DNA from: CALCZU01 sp964396165
GTDB lineage: Bacteria; Bdellovibrionota; FAC87; UBA2466
Direction: 5' to 3'
Length of the DNA: 64,000 nt
Assembly (NCBI GenBank): GCA_964396165.1
Contig: CAYNEF010000013.1
Location: forward strand, 1-64,000
Both the position numbers and the translations under genes were made by a program. Below the pieces are notes generated by a model. It saw nothing but the letters and a program-made list of their open reading frames with translations. It was not told the DNA's origin and searched no databases. This document shows, in pieces, positions 46,646-55,346 of the stretch. Position 1 is the stretch's first letter, and each line of letters starts with the position of its first letter.

Positions 46646-47608
46646 ATGAAAAAAGCATTAGTAACCGGGGCTGCAGGTTTTATCGCAAGCCACTTGTGTG
46701 ATCGCCTTGTGAAAGACGGTTATCAGGTAATCGGTGTGGATAATCTTTCCACCGGAAACAAAAGATTTTTAGCCGGCATTCTCGATAATCCCGCATTTCG
46801 TTTGGTCGAGCGGGATATCACTGATCCCAATGCGTTAAAAGATTTGCTGGATAAAGACACGGAAAGAGTTTTTCATTTGGCAGCCAATGCAGATGTTCGC
46901 TTTGGTCTTAATCACCCGCGCCGTGATTTAGAACAAAACTTGATTGCGACCTGGAATGTTTTAGAAGCGATGAGAGAACGTGGTGTAAAAAATATTGCGT
47001 TCAGTTCCACAGGCAGTGTGTACGGTGAAGCTCCTGTGATTCCCAGTCCCGAAACCTGTCCTTTCCCCATTCAAACTTCGTTGTATGGAGCAGCAAAAGC
47101 GGGTGCCGAAGGATTTATTTCTGCGTATGCAGAAGGGTATGGGATGAAGGCGCATATTTTTAGATTTGTTTCTATCTTGGGCGAGCGCTACACGCACGGA
47201 CACGTTTTTGATTTTGTAAGAAAACTGCAAGCCGATAATTCAAAATTAGATGTTTTGGGAAATGGCAAACAGAGAAAATCCTATCTTTATATTGGCGATT
47301 GCGTGGAAGCCATTATGACTGCTGTAAATTACACCACTCCAAAAGCAGTGGAAATTTACAATCTGGGAACAGATGAGTACACGACAGTAGATGCTTCTAT
47401 CGAAACAATTTCCCAAATGCTGAATGTCCGCCCCGAAATCAAATATGCAGGCGGTGAACGCGGCTGGATCGGTGATAATCCTTTTATCTTTTTAGACTGT
47501 ACCAAAATAAAATCCACCGGCTGGGTTGCAAAAAAATCCATCAAAGAAGGTGTGGAGCTTACGGTAAAATATCTGCTCGCAAATCCTTGGGTGTTTGATA
47601 GAGCATGA
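46646..47608 (+). CDS. NAD-dependent sugar epimerase/dehydratase (extended SDR)
   Basis: A 320-residue GalE-like short-chain dehydrogenase. The NAD-binding GxxGxxA motif is VTGAAGFIASHL; catalytic Tyr147 and Lys151 are in SLYGAAK, with Ser-Thr in FSSTGSVYGE. It should act on a nucleotide sugar (epimerase, dehydratase or decarboxylase; not distinguishable here). It overlaps the next gene by four bases (ATGA), strengthening the case for one pathway. Confidence 0.88.
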   Translation: MKKALVTGAAGFIASHLCDRLVKDGYQVIGVDNLSTGNKRFLAGILDNPAFRLVERDITDPNALKDLLDKDTERVFHLAANADVRFGLNHPRRDLEQNLIATWNVLEAMRERGVKNIAFSSTGSVYGEAPVIPSPETCPFPIQTSLYGAAKAGAEGFISAYAEGYGMKAHIFRFVSILGERYTHGHVFDFVRKLQADNSKLDVLGNGKQRKSYLYIGDCVEAIMTAVNYTTPKAVEIYNLGTDEYTTVDASIETISQMLNVRPEIKYAGGERGWIGDNPFIFLDCTKIKSTGWVAKKSIKEGVELTVKYLLANPWVFDRA

Positions 47609-48615
47609 GTGCCAAGCCATTAAAAGTCGCAATCATTGGCGCGGGTTTGATTGGTAACAAACGCGCAAAAGCGCTTTTGCCTCAAGACAAGCTCTCGTGG
47701 GTTTGTGATGTTTCTTTAGACAGAGCGAAAACTTTAGCAGACAGTTACCAGGCAAAAGCTACGACAAACCCACAGGATTTGTTTTCAGACGCAGAAGTCG
47801 ATGTAGTCATCATTGCGACGTCCAATAAATTTATTCCAGAACTTTCCATCGCAGCTCTGAAAAGCGGCAAATCCGTCTTGGTTGAAAAACCAGCGGGAAG
47901 AAATCCGATTGAATTAAGAGAAGTCTTTGAAGTTGAAAAAAATTCGAAAGGCATTTTGCGTGTAGGCTTTAACCACCGGTTTCATCCCGCACTTTTAAAA
48001 GCCAAAAAAATGATTGATGAGGGTGCCATCGGAGAACTTATGTATTTTCGTGCCCGTTATGGACACGGCGGCCGAATCGGTTATGACAAAGAGTGGAGAG
48101 CAGTTCCTGAAATAGCCGGCGGGGGAGAACTTCTCGATCAGGGTGTGCATTTGATTGATCTTTGCCGTTGGATGGGTGGAGAATTTGATTTGGAGTGGGG
48201 AAGAGTAGAAACTTTTTTCTGGGACATGCCGGTAGAAGACAATGGCTTTCTTCTTTTGAAATCGAGAGAAAAAAATACGCGCGCGTTCTTACATGCAAGT
48301 TGCACCGAATGGAAGAATCTTTTTGATTTCGAAATTTTTGGACGCACTGGAAAATTGCAGATTTTTGGAATTGGCAGAAGTTACGGTGTGGAAGAATTGC
48401 GGTTTTTTAAAATGAAACCCGAGATGGGCCCACCGGATATCACGATAGAGACTTTTCCTGGGGAAGATCTTTCCTGGAACGACGAGTGGCAATCGATGCA
48501 CCTCGAAATTCAGGGTGAGAAGACAAACTTAGGTACGGTCTATGATGCTTTGCGTACCACAGAAATTGTTCACGCAAGCTACGCGCAATCTGGCTGCTCT
48601 TACGCAAAGCAATAA
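47605..48615 (+). CDS. Gfo/Idh/MocA-family sugar oxidoreductase
   Basis: A 336-residue NAD(P)-dependent dehydrogenase. The N-terminal Rossmann motif is AIIGAGLIGNKRA, and the family-typical EKPAGRN contains the catalytic-site Lys. The C-terminal alpha/beta domain includes GGGELLDQGVHLIDL, where the His is normally catalytic. It probably oxidises or reduces a hydroxyl of a nucleotide sugar or free sugar. It is the last gene of the six-gene operon and starts inside the epimerase gene. Confidence 0.87.
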   Translation: MSAKPLKVAIIGAGLIGNKRAKALLPQDKLSWVCDVSLDRAKTLADSYQAKATTNPQDLFSDAEVDVVIIATSNKFIPELSIAALKSGKSVLVEKPAGRNPIELREVFEVEKNSKGILRVGFNHRFHPALLKAKKMIDEGAIGELMYFRARYGHGGRIGYDKEWRAVPEIAGGGELLDQGVHLIDLCRWMGGEFDLEWGRVETFFWDMPVEDNGFLLLKSREKNTRAFLHASCTEWKNLFDFEIFGRTGKLQIFGIGRSYGVEELRFFKMKPEMGPPDITIETFPGEDLSWNDEWQSMHLEIQGEKTNLGTVYDALRTTEIVHASYAQSGCSYAKQ

Positions 48616-48690
48616 GTCATTCCAATTGTTTTTTTTTCTTCATTATTTCTAATCTAATTCCGATAGATCATTGAACTTTATATCTTATTC

Positions 48691-49836
48691 ATGGCTATCA
48701 CTAAAAAATTCAACCGAAAAAAAATACTAACAGTAATCGGTGTTTACCTACTTTGCTTGCTGGGTCTGGAAGTTGTGGGACAGTTCGTCATTAGTTATGT
48801 AGAAAGTAGACGCCCCAGTGGGATTTATGCAGAAAACATCATGAGCTTAAATGAAACGATGCTCGACTTTTCTCTAAAGAAAGGTGTCGACGAGGATTTC
48901 CCCGGATGGAATGTAAAAACTAATGCATGGGGTTATCGCATTGGAGATAAATTCGAATTAGAAAAACCAAAAGACACTTTAAGAATTGTAATGGTGGGAG
49001 GTTCGACAGTGTTTGGCTGGGGAGTTGAGTACACAGAGTCTATCCCCAGTTACTTGCAGCACTTAATCACCAAAGAAATTAAGTCCCAACGCGGGATCGC
49101 AAGTAACAATATCAAAGTGGAAGTAATTAACGCAGGTGTACCGTGGTATGCCACCTGGAATGAGAGCGCGATTGTTTTGCACCGTGTTTTAAAATTAAAG
49201 CCTGACTGGATTATCGCATTTGATGGGCTAAATGATGCAGCCAAGTCTCTCTCTCCTGACTGGAGCCCCGTGTACGAAGGCTATGAAGACATCGCGACTA
49301 ACATTATCAAGCAACGCCGTTCGCACAAATTTGGATTCAAGGATTTCGTTCTCGAAGTGATTAAACTCAGCCCCACCATGAAATATGTCTTCGCCAAAGT
49401 TAGAGCAAGACAACAATTGTCTTACGGTGCGTACCATCCTGAAGCGTGGGATCAGTATTTGTACTACCATAAAATGATGAAGAGCACGTGTCAGGGGCTT
49501 GGGATCAAGTATTCCTCTTTTTTACAGCCTGTCATGATGGTGGACAAGCCGCTTAGTCCGAAAGAAGAAGCGACCAATTACACCAGCATGCGTGACAATG
49601 TCATTGCCGATACCTTCCGACAAATTTACTGGTTGGGCCATTTGGCGGCATCGCAATCTGGGCTGGGAATCATTAGCCTTAAGAGTTTATTTAAAGACAC
49701 AAAAGAAGTGATTTATCTGGATGGATTGCATTATAATGGACGCGGTAATCTGATGTTGGCAGAAGAAATTTTTGAAAAAGACGTAAAGCCCAATCTGATG
49801 CCTATCATTGCTTCGAACTTTAAGGAGTCCAAGTGA
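48691..49836 (+). CDS. Membrane-anchored SGNH/GDSL-type hydrolase-like protein
   Basis: A 381-residue protein with one N-terminal membrane segment (about 11-30, TVIGVYLLCLLGLEVVGQF) and an extracytoplasmic domain. VMVGGSTVFGWG fits the block I Ser of SGNH hydrolases, VINAGVPWY block II, FDGLNDA block III and DGLHYNGRGN the C-terminal Asp-x-x-His block. Relatives include O-acyl esterases and transferases that modify cell-surface glycans. Its location after the nucleotide-sugar operon supports acyl modification of a polysaccharide. The end overlaps the DsbA-like gene by four bases. Confidence 0.78.
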   Translation: MAITKKFNRKKILTVIGVYLLCLLGLEVVGQFVISYVESRRPSGIYAENIMSLNETMLDFSLKKGVDEDFPGWNVKTNAWGYRIGDKFELEKPKDTLRIVMVGGSTVFGWGVEYTESIPSYLQHLITKEIKSQRGIASNNIKVEVINAGVPWYATWNESAIVLHRVLKLKPDWIIAFDGLNDAAKSLSPDWSPVYEGYEDIATNIIKQRRSHKFGFKDFVLEVIKLSPTMKYVFAKVRARQQLSYGAYHPEAWDQYLYYHKMMKSTCQGLGIKYSSFLQPVMMVDKPLSPKEEATNYTSMRDNVIADTFRQIYWLGHLAASQSGLGIISLKSLFKDTKEVIYLDGLHYNGRGNLMLAEEIFEKDVKPNLMPIIASNFKESK

Positions 49837-50519
49837 ACAAAGTTTTCTTTCTGGTTTTAGTTTGTACCAATCTCATTTTCGCTGAACAAAATATCCAAAA
49901 TATGGATCAACAGTTCATGCAAATGATGCAGCAACGTGCGCAAGAAGCAGAACGCGATGAAGAATTTAAAAATCCCAAAAAACCAAAATTGGATGCCAGC
50001 CGTGCCGTATTTGGAAACCGCAATGCCAAAATTCAAGTCATTGAATACTCTGATTTTCAGTGCCCTTATTGCAAAAAAGGTTCAGAAATTTTAAATGAAG
50101 TGAAAGAAAAGTATAAAGGCAAAATCATGGTGCAGTTTAAAAATATGCCTCTCCCTTTTCATCCTTTTGCGATGCCTGCTTCCAAAGTGTTTGAAGCCAT
50201 TGCCATGCAGGATGCAAAAAAAGCATACGCCTTTCATGATGCTATTTTTGCTTCTCAAGAATCCTTATCCCAAGGCGACAGTTTTTTATTTGAAGTGGCA
50301 AAAAAAGTGGGCGCGAATGTGGAACGTGTGAAAAAAGACATGAACTCCGATAAAGTAAAAAAGCGCATTGAAGAAGACATGGAAGAAGCCAAAAAGTTCG
50401 GTATTCAGGGAACGCCTGGTTTCCTCGTCATGGGTGTCACCATTAAAGGCGCTTACCCGAAGGAAGAATTTTTCTCAGTCATCGAAAAAAGGCTCGCTTC
50501 AAAAAAATCAGCTAAATGA
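49833..50519 (+). CDS. Exported DsbA-like thiol-disulfide oxidoreductase
   Basis: A 228-residue periplasmic thioredoxin-fold protein with signal peptide (cleavage about residue 17). After a charged spacer the active site CPYC is formed by Cys77 and Cys80 (YSDFQCPYC). FKNMPLPFHPFAMPA and GIQGTPGFLV (cis-Pro loop) are typical of the DsbA/Thioredoxin_4 group. It probably oxidises or isomerises disulfides in exported proteins. The start is GTG 49833, sharing bases with the stop of the SGNH gene (GTGA), and the end overlaps the convergent FkbM gene by 12 bases. Two lipid-anchored paralogues are at 61.5-63.0 kb. Confidence 0.88.
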   Translation: MNKVFFLVLVCTNLIFAEQNIQNMDQQFMQMMQQRAQEAERDEEFKNPKKPKLDASRAVFGNRNAKIQVIEYSDFQCPYCKKGSEILNEVKEKYKGKIMVQFKNMPLPFHPFAMPASKVFEAIAMQDAKKAYAFHDAIFASQESLSQGDSFLFEVAKKVGANVERVKKDMNSDKVKKRIEEDMEEAKKFGIQGTPGFLVMGVTIKGAYPKEEFFSVIEKRLASKKSAK

Positions 50520-51317
50520 TTGCAAGAGTTGTTTGTGCTCGGGCAAGCAGTACAGAATTTGATCGTGTAAATTAACGAGCAAGTACCCACATTCTTTTAA
50601 AAATAAATCAATTTCAGAAATATCCTCTTGGGAAAGAACCTGCGGGTGGTATTCCATCGCCAATATTTCAACTTTCTTATTTTTAAAGACTTCTCTCGCA
50701 CCCTTCATGACAAGGCCTTCTGCGCCTTCACAGTCAATTTTCATGAGCCGGACTTTTTCTATCTTATTTACTGCGAAGTAAGAATCCATACTTACAGTTT
50801 TTATGGTTTCTTTGGTGGAACTGAATTTGGATGACTGAAAGAAACTGGAGGAACCGGTATTGGTAGTGGGACGTAAGAATATTTCAGTGGTCCCCGCAGT
50901 TTCAGAAAATCCTAAGTGCGAAATAGTAACCTCTTTGCATTTGTTTTCTTCGAGGTTTTTAGCAATCACAGGCAAGAGCCTGCTTTGTGGTTCGATACAA
51001 AATACTTTGGCACCGACTCGTGAAGCAAGGGCAGTAAAATAACCTTCGTTTCCGCCTACGTCGACAAAGACGTCTCCATTTTTAAGAAGATTGCTCACCA
51101 ATTTTGACATTTGCGGTTCGTAAATTTTGTCATTGAGAAGTGCTTGCCCAAAAACAGAGACCGGATCTGCCCAGAAGCAGAAGCCATTTGAAGTGGGTAT
51201 CATTTTTCTCTCTATGCCAAACCACTTTTTTAAAAGCTCACCAAATTCTGCCGGGCGCACTTTGAGAAGCAGGTTGTAGAAAATAAGCTGCATCGGATTA
51301 AAAGCACTATGAGTCAT
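50508..51317 (-). CDS. FkbM-family methyltransferase
   Basis: A 269-residue SAM-dependent methyltransferase of the FkbM type. GDVFVDVGGNEGYFTALA is motif I with the usual NxG, VFCIEPQSRLLPVIAKNL is motif II, and LMKIDCEGAEGLVMKGA is the diagnostic FkbM motif. Family members O-methylate sugars and polyketides; here a polysaccharide is the likely target. It is divergent from the YdcF-like gene with 48 bases between the starts. Confidence 0.87.
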   Translation of the reverse strand: MTHSAFNPMQLIFYNLLLKVRPAEFGELLKKWFGIERKMIPTSNGFCFWADPVSVFGQALLNDKIYEPQMSKLVSNLLKNGDVFVDVGGNEGYFTALASRVGAKVFCIEPQSRLLPVIAKNLEENKCKEVTISHLGFSETAGTTEIFLRPTTNTGSSSFFQSSKFSSTKETIKTVSMDSYFAVNKIEKVRLMKIDCEGAEGLVMKGAREVFKNKKVEILAMEYHPQVLSQEDISEIDLFLKECGYLLVNLHDQILYCLPEHKQLLQSFS

Positions 51318-51331
51318 GGATAAAAGTATTC

Positions 51332-51337
51332 TATACT
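51332..51337 (+). promoter_or_regulatory. Possible -10 hexamer (TATACT) for the YdcF-like gene
   Basis: TATACT lies 28 bases before the ATG at 51366 in the 48-base divergent interval, leaving room for a short leader with AAAGGTG as ribosome binding site. No good -35 box was seen at the expected distance. Confidence 0.3.
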
Positions 51338-51365
51338 TTTAAGCGCGTTAATTAAAGGTGAATCC

Positions 51366-52154
51366 ATGTATTATGAGCTGTCGCAAGTAATCCGTATTTT
51401 TGTATGGCCCTACAATATTGCGCTGTTCTTGCTTTTTACGACTTTTTTTCTTCTCTGTCGCGACCGGGTTAAAGCAGCAAAAAAGCTTCTTTTGATTACT
51501 CTTTTAGCTCTTTCTTTTATATCGCTTCCCATCATTGTGTATCACCGAACATATGCTCTTGAGAGCGCTTATCCCTCAAAGCCCCTTTCGGATTACGAAC
51601 AAGCAGATGCAATTGTGGTTTTAGGGGGCAGTATTGGCGCAAAAGTTTATCCTCGCTATGAAGCAGAAGAAACGGAAGGAAGCCGTCTTTTACCAGCCTT
51701 GCGACTCTATAATAAAAATAAATCAAAACTGATTATTGTTTCCGGAGGCGTGCCCTACAAGTCGATTGATGGCACGGAAAGAACTGAATCTACAGATATG
51801 AAAGATATTTTGATGGATTTTGGAATCCCCAAAGAAAATATTATTGAAGAAAACCGGTCGAGAAATACTGTAGAAAATGCGTTGTACGTAAAAGAAATTA
51901 TGGAAGCTAAGGGGATTAAAAAAATATTACTTGTTACGGCTGCTGTCCATATGCGAAGGGCAATGATGATTTTTAACCGCGTCGGCATTCAAGCGATACC
52001 GGTTCCCTGTCTTCACAAAGCAAGCGAGCGTAAATATAAATTAGGAGATTTTATCCCAGAAGTGGGCGCGATGAATGGAATGAATTCCCTGTTCAAGGAA
52101 TTTATGGGCTATTGGATTACGTACTATATGCCATTGAAGGCTTTTTCAAAATAA
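51366..52154 (+). CDS. YdcF-like DUF218-domain membrane protein
   Basis: A 262-residue protein with two N-terminal membrane segments (about 9-29 and 36-56) and a DUF218 domain: ADAIVVLGGSIG opens it, then LIIVSGGVPYKS, the region ENRSRNTVENAL and ILLVTAAVHMRRAMMIF. This family (SanA/YdcF/ElyC type) affects cell-envelope integrity and polysaccharide metabolism, including enterobacterial common antigen in some bacteria. It closes the polysaccharide region and converges on the protease gene with five bases between stops. Confidence 0.85.
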   Translation: MYYELSQVIRIFVWPYNIALFLLFTTFFLLCRDRVKAAKKLLLITLLALSFISLPIIVYHRTYALESAYPSKPLSDYEQADAIVVLGGSIGAKVYPRYEAEETEGSRLLPALRLYNKNKSKLIIVSGGVPYKSIDGTERTESTDMKDILMDFGIPKENIIEENRSRNTVENALYVKEIMEAKGIKKILLVTAAVHMRRAMMIFNRVGIQAIPVPCLHKASERKYKLGDFIPEVGAMNGMNSLFKEFMGYWITYYMPLKAFSK

Positions 52155-52159
52155 CCGGA

Positions 52160-54121
52160 TTACTTCAAGGTTACTAAATCCGAGAGAACATTAACAGACT
52201 CTTGAAGAAACGGGCTCTTCTCGTCTTCGTCTTCTTTCTTTTCGTCATCTAGAGGAGCTTTTTCTGCAGTCTTTGTTTTCTTGCCCGACTTGGCGTCTTT
52301 TTCTTCTTTGTTTTTTGCTTCCGCTTTAAGTTCTGCCAGTTTTACTACGCCAGAATTTTTCTCTGTCTTGGCAATTTTTTTCTTAAGTTCAATAAACTTG
52401 GTGTCTTTTGCCACTCTCTCAGCGGATTTTCCGGAAAGTTTTTTTGCAATAGATTCTGTAATCACTTCCCATTTCGTATCGGGAGCAGAGCTATTGGCAT
52501 CTTTTGAAATAAACGCAGGAACTTTTTGCGGTGGCAGAGAATAGTCGAGTGTTTTTTCGCCAATCTCGTCGTTGCTAAAGAGAGACGGGAGAACGACGTC
52601 AGCTGCTACCCCTTGTTGTTGTGTGGAAACTCCACTGGGAATAAAAAACATCGCCATCGTGACCTTCATGCCGCCTAAGTTAAAGGGTAAATCACTTAAC
52701 GACTGTACCGAGCCCTTTCCAAACGTGTGATCGCCGCCCACAATTACTGCTCGGTGGTAGTCTTTCAATGCTCCAGCTAAAATTTCTGAAGCGGAAGCGC
52801 TAACGCGGCTTGTGAGCACAACGAGAGGTCCGTTGTATTCCACCCCTTCTTGTTCGTCGGATAAAACTTGCACGTCTCCGCGAAAGTTTTTAGTCGCAAC
52901 TACGCCGCCTGTATTGATAAATAGTCCGGATATTTTTACAGCTTCATCCAGTAGTCCACCACCGTTACGGCTTAAGTTGAGTACAATTCCGTCTGCTTTT
53001 TCTTTTTTAGCAGCGCGAATCGCATTTTTTACATCTTCCGAGCAGGAGCGGCCGTCTTTGCCGCCGCTGCCGTAAAAACCTGGCAAGTCGATGATGGCAA
53101 ATTTATAATCCTTATTATCCACTTTTCTTTTTTCGTAAGTAACTTTTGCCGCTTGTTCTGCAAGATCCACTTTGTCGCGTACGATTGTTGTTTCAAAAGT
53201 TTCCGTCTTATCCCCTTGTCTTAAAATAGTGAGGATGACTTTGGTTCCTTTTTTACCGCGAATCATTTTTACGACATCACGTAGATCCATATCGATGACA
53301 GATACGGGAGAACCTTTTTCTTGAGAGACAGCGATAATCTTGTCTTTTGGTTTGAGAACTTTCGCTCGATCGGCGCTGCCGCCTTTGATGAGTTCTTCAA
53401 TCACGGTGAAACCATCTTCGGAACGCAAGGATGCGCCTATGCCTTCAAGGGAAAGCTGCATTTGAATCTGGAAGTCTTCCAGACTGTCAGGAGAGAGAAA
53501 GCTTGAATGCGGATCTAAAGCGGATGCAAATGAATCCAAAAAGCTTGCAAATACATCGCTTGCTTTTCTTTCACGGAAACGTTTGGTGATTAATTCATAG
53601 CGGTGGATCAATTGCTTTCTTGCTTCTGCGGGTTTTACTTTTGCAAGCTGCAAGTTGTACATTTGAAAATGCAGCATTTTCTTTAACGTGTTTTGCTTGT
53701 CCTGAAGCGTTTTGGAGTAGCCACGCTTTTTAGGATCGGTAATTAATTCTGTCGTTTCATCCAGCTTGTAATTATCGTCCAGAAAGGTACGGACAAAGTC
53801 TTCGTTCTCTTTTGCACGAGTGACAATTTTTTTCTGTACTTCAAAAAGCACCGTACAAGATCCGTTTTTCGCTCCTTCAAAAATCTGTATGAGCTGCGTT
53901 TTTATTTCTGGAATATCAGACTCGAGAAACATCGTTTTTGATGGATCTTGTCCCCTCACATACTGTTCAATCGTATGTTCTTTTACTTCGTTTGTGATTG
54001 TTCTGTGCAAGTAGTGCGCTTTTAAAAACGCCTCTGTGATTTGCGGAACATGTGAGCATTGCAGGTCTAAAGCGTGCCCAACTGTTGCGAAGAGGGAGAA
54101 TGCCAAGATGAGTCTAAACAT
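52160..54121 (-). CDS. Periplasmic C-terminal-processing protease, Prc/Tsp type
   Basis: A 653-residue exported serine protease. Signal peptide 1-17, then the N-terminal Tsp_NS-like helical region (ALDPHSSFLSP is characteristic), a PDZ domain (about residues 225-305, GIGASLRSEDG) and the S41 catalytic domain. The Ser-Lys dyad is in RVSASASEILAGAL and HTFGKGSVQ. The last 100 residues are charged and of low complexity (KKEDEDEKSP). Prc-type enzymes cut periplasmic proteins from their C-termini, including lipoproteins and peptidoglycan hydrolases. ATG 54121 has AAGGAA well spaced; an earlier start would add 12 residues before the signal peptide. Confidence 0.9.
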   Translation of the reverse strand: MFRLILAFSLFATVGHALDLQCSHVPQITEAFLKAHYLHRTITNEVKEHTIEQYVRGQDPSKTMFLESDIPEIKTQLIQIFEGAKNGSCTVLFEVQKKIVTRAKENEDFVRTFLDDNYKLDETTELITDPKKRGYSKTLQDKQNTLKKMLHFQMYNLQLAKVKPAEARKQLIHRYELITKRFRERKASDVFASFLDSFASALDPHSSFLSPDSLEDFQIQMQLSLEGIGASLRSEDGFTVIEELIKGGSADRAKVLKPKDKIIAVSQEKGSPVSVIDMDLRDVVKMIRGKKGTKVILTILRQGDKTETFETTIVRDKVDLAEQAAKVTYEKRKVDNKDYKFAIIDLPGFYGSGGKDGRSCSEDVKNAIRAAKKEKADGIVLNLSRNGGGLLDEAVKISGLFINTGGVVATKNFRGDVQVLSDEQEGVEYNGPLVVLTSRVSASASEILAGALKDYHRAVIVGGDHTFGKGSVQSLSDLPFNLGGMKVTMAMFFIPSGVSTQQQGVAADVVLPSLFSNDEIGEKTLDYSLPPQKVPAFISKDANSSAPDTKWEVITESIAKKLSGKSAERVAKDTKFIELKKKIAKTEKNSGVVKLAELKAEAKNKEEKDAKSGKKTKTAEKAPLDDEKKEDEDEKSPFLQESVNVLSDLVTLK

Positions 54122-54233
54122 AAATGATTCCTTGTAGTTAGCTTTCCATTGTATCACGGAAGTTTGGGAGATAGAAGTGGTGCCTGCCGTTGTGTAATAT
54201 GGTAGAAATACTGCTTAAAAAAAGGTGGTGCGT

Positions 54234-55283
54234 ATGACTGCAAATCCAAATCCAGTAGGCCTAGAAGGCATAGACTTCATCGAATTCAGCACAAAATCCC
54301 CTGACTGGATGCGAAAATTATTTTACGAATTTGGTTTTTCGAAACGGCTCGAGCACGCGACAAAAAAAATCGAGTATTTTAACCAGAATGATATCCACAT
54401 TTTTTTGAATTCTGAAAAAGATTCGTTTGCCTCAAGCTTTGAAAAGCTGCATGGGCCTTGCGTTTCGTCGATGGGTTGGAGAGTCAAAAATGCGAAGGCC
54501 GCGTTTGATAAGGCTGTGGAATTGGGTGCAAAACCTGCAAAAAATCTGGACTATGCGCGCACCGAAGGTGGCAATCTGTACGCAATCTATGGAATCGGCG
54601 ACAGTCTGATTTATTTTATTGAGAATGGAAAAGACAAAAACCGGTACAAGAATCTCGGCTTTGTAGAAAAAGAAGTAGTCACGCATAAAGAAAAAGGTTT
54701 TTTGTGCGTAGACCATCTCACAAACAATGTGCCTCAAGGAACGATGACCGAGTGGTCGAATTTCTATAAAAATATTTTTGGCTTTACTGAAATCAGATAT
54801 TTCGACATTCGGGGAATTAAAACGGGTCTTCTTTCTTACGCGCTGCAATCGCCTTGTAAGACATTCTGTATTCCTATTAATGAAGGAACAGAGAGTAAAT
54901 CGCAAATCAACGAATATCTCGAAGAATATAAAGGTCCGGGTGTGCAGCACATCGCGTTTCTTACTGTAGATATCGTTTCCAGTTTGAATTCGCTTCAAGG
55001 TTCTTCGATACAAACTCTCGATATTGACGATGAGTATTATGCAGAGGTTTTTGATAGAGTTCCCAATGTTACCGAAGATCACAAAACATTGCAGAAGTTA
55101 AAAATTCTCGCAGATGGAGATGAACAAGGTTACTTGCTTCAGATTTTCACGAAGAATCTCATCGGCCCGATTTTTATAGAAATCATCCAGCGCAAAAACC
55201 ACCATGCATTTGGGGAAGGGAATTTTGGCGCGTTATTCCGATCGATTGAGCGTGACCAACAGAAGCGCGGGTATTTGAAGTAG
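54234..55283 (+). CDS. hppD: 4-hydroxyphenylpyruvate dioxygenase
   Basis: A 349-residue Fe(II) dioxygenase of tyrosine degradation that converts 4-hydroxyphenylpyruvate to homogentisate. Two vicinal-oxygen-chelate domains are present. The iron ligands are His161 (VDHLTNN), His239 (GVQHIAFLT) and Glu316 (IFIEIIQRK), the expected order. The C-terminal GFGEGNFGALF-like segment (here AFGEGNFGALFRSIE) forms the gate helix region. ATG 54234 has AAGG eight bases upstream. No other tyrosine-degradation gene is nearby, so the product may be used for pigment or for a pathway encoded elsewhere. Confidence 0.93.
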   Translation: MTANPNPVGLEGIDFIEFSTKSPDWMRKLFYEFGFSKRLEHATKKIEYFNQNDIHIFLNSEKDSFASSFEKLHGPCVSSMGWRVKNAKAAFDKAVELGAKPAKNLDYARTEGGNLYAIYGIGDSLIYFIENGKDKNRYKNLGFVEKEVVTHKEKGFLCVDHLTNNVPQGTMTEWSNFYKNIFGFTEIRYFDIRGIKTGLLSYALQSPCKTFCIPINEGTESKSQINEYLEEYKGPGVQHIAFLTVDIVSSLNSLQGSSIQTLDIDDEYYAEVFDRVPNVTEDHKTLQKLKILADGDEQGYLLQIFTKNLIGPIFIEIIQRKNHHAFGEGNFGALFRSIERDQQKRGYLK

Positions 55284-55346
55284 GGTAGATGCAGTGGGTT
55301 AGAGGTTCTGAGATGCAAATATTTCGGGGCCTGTTAAACTTATTTC

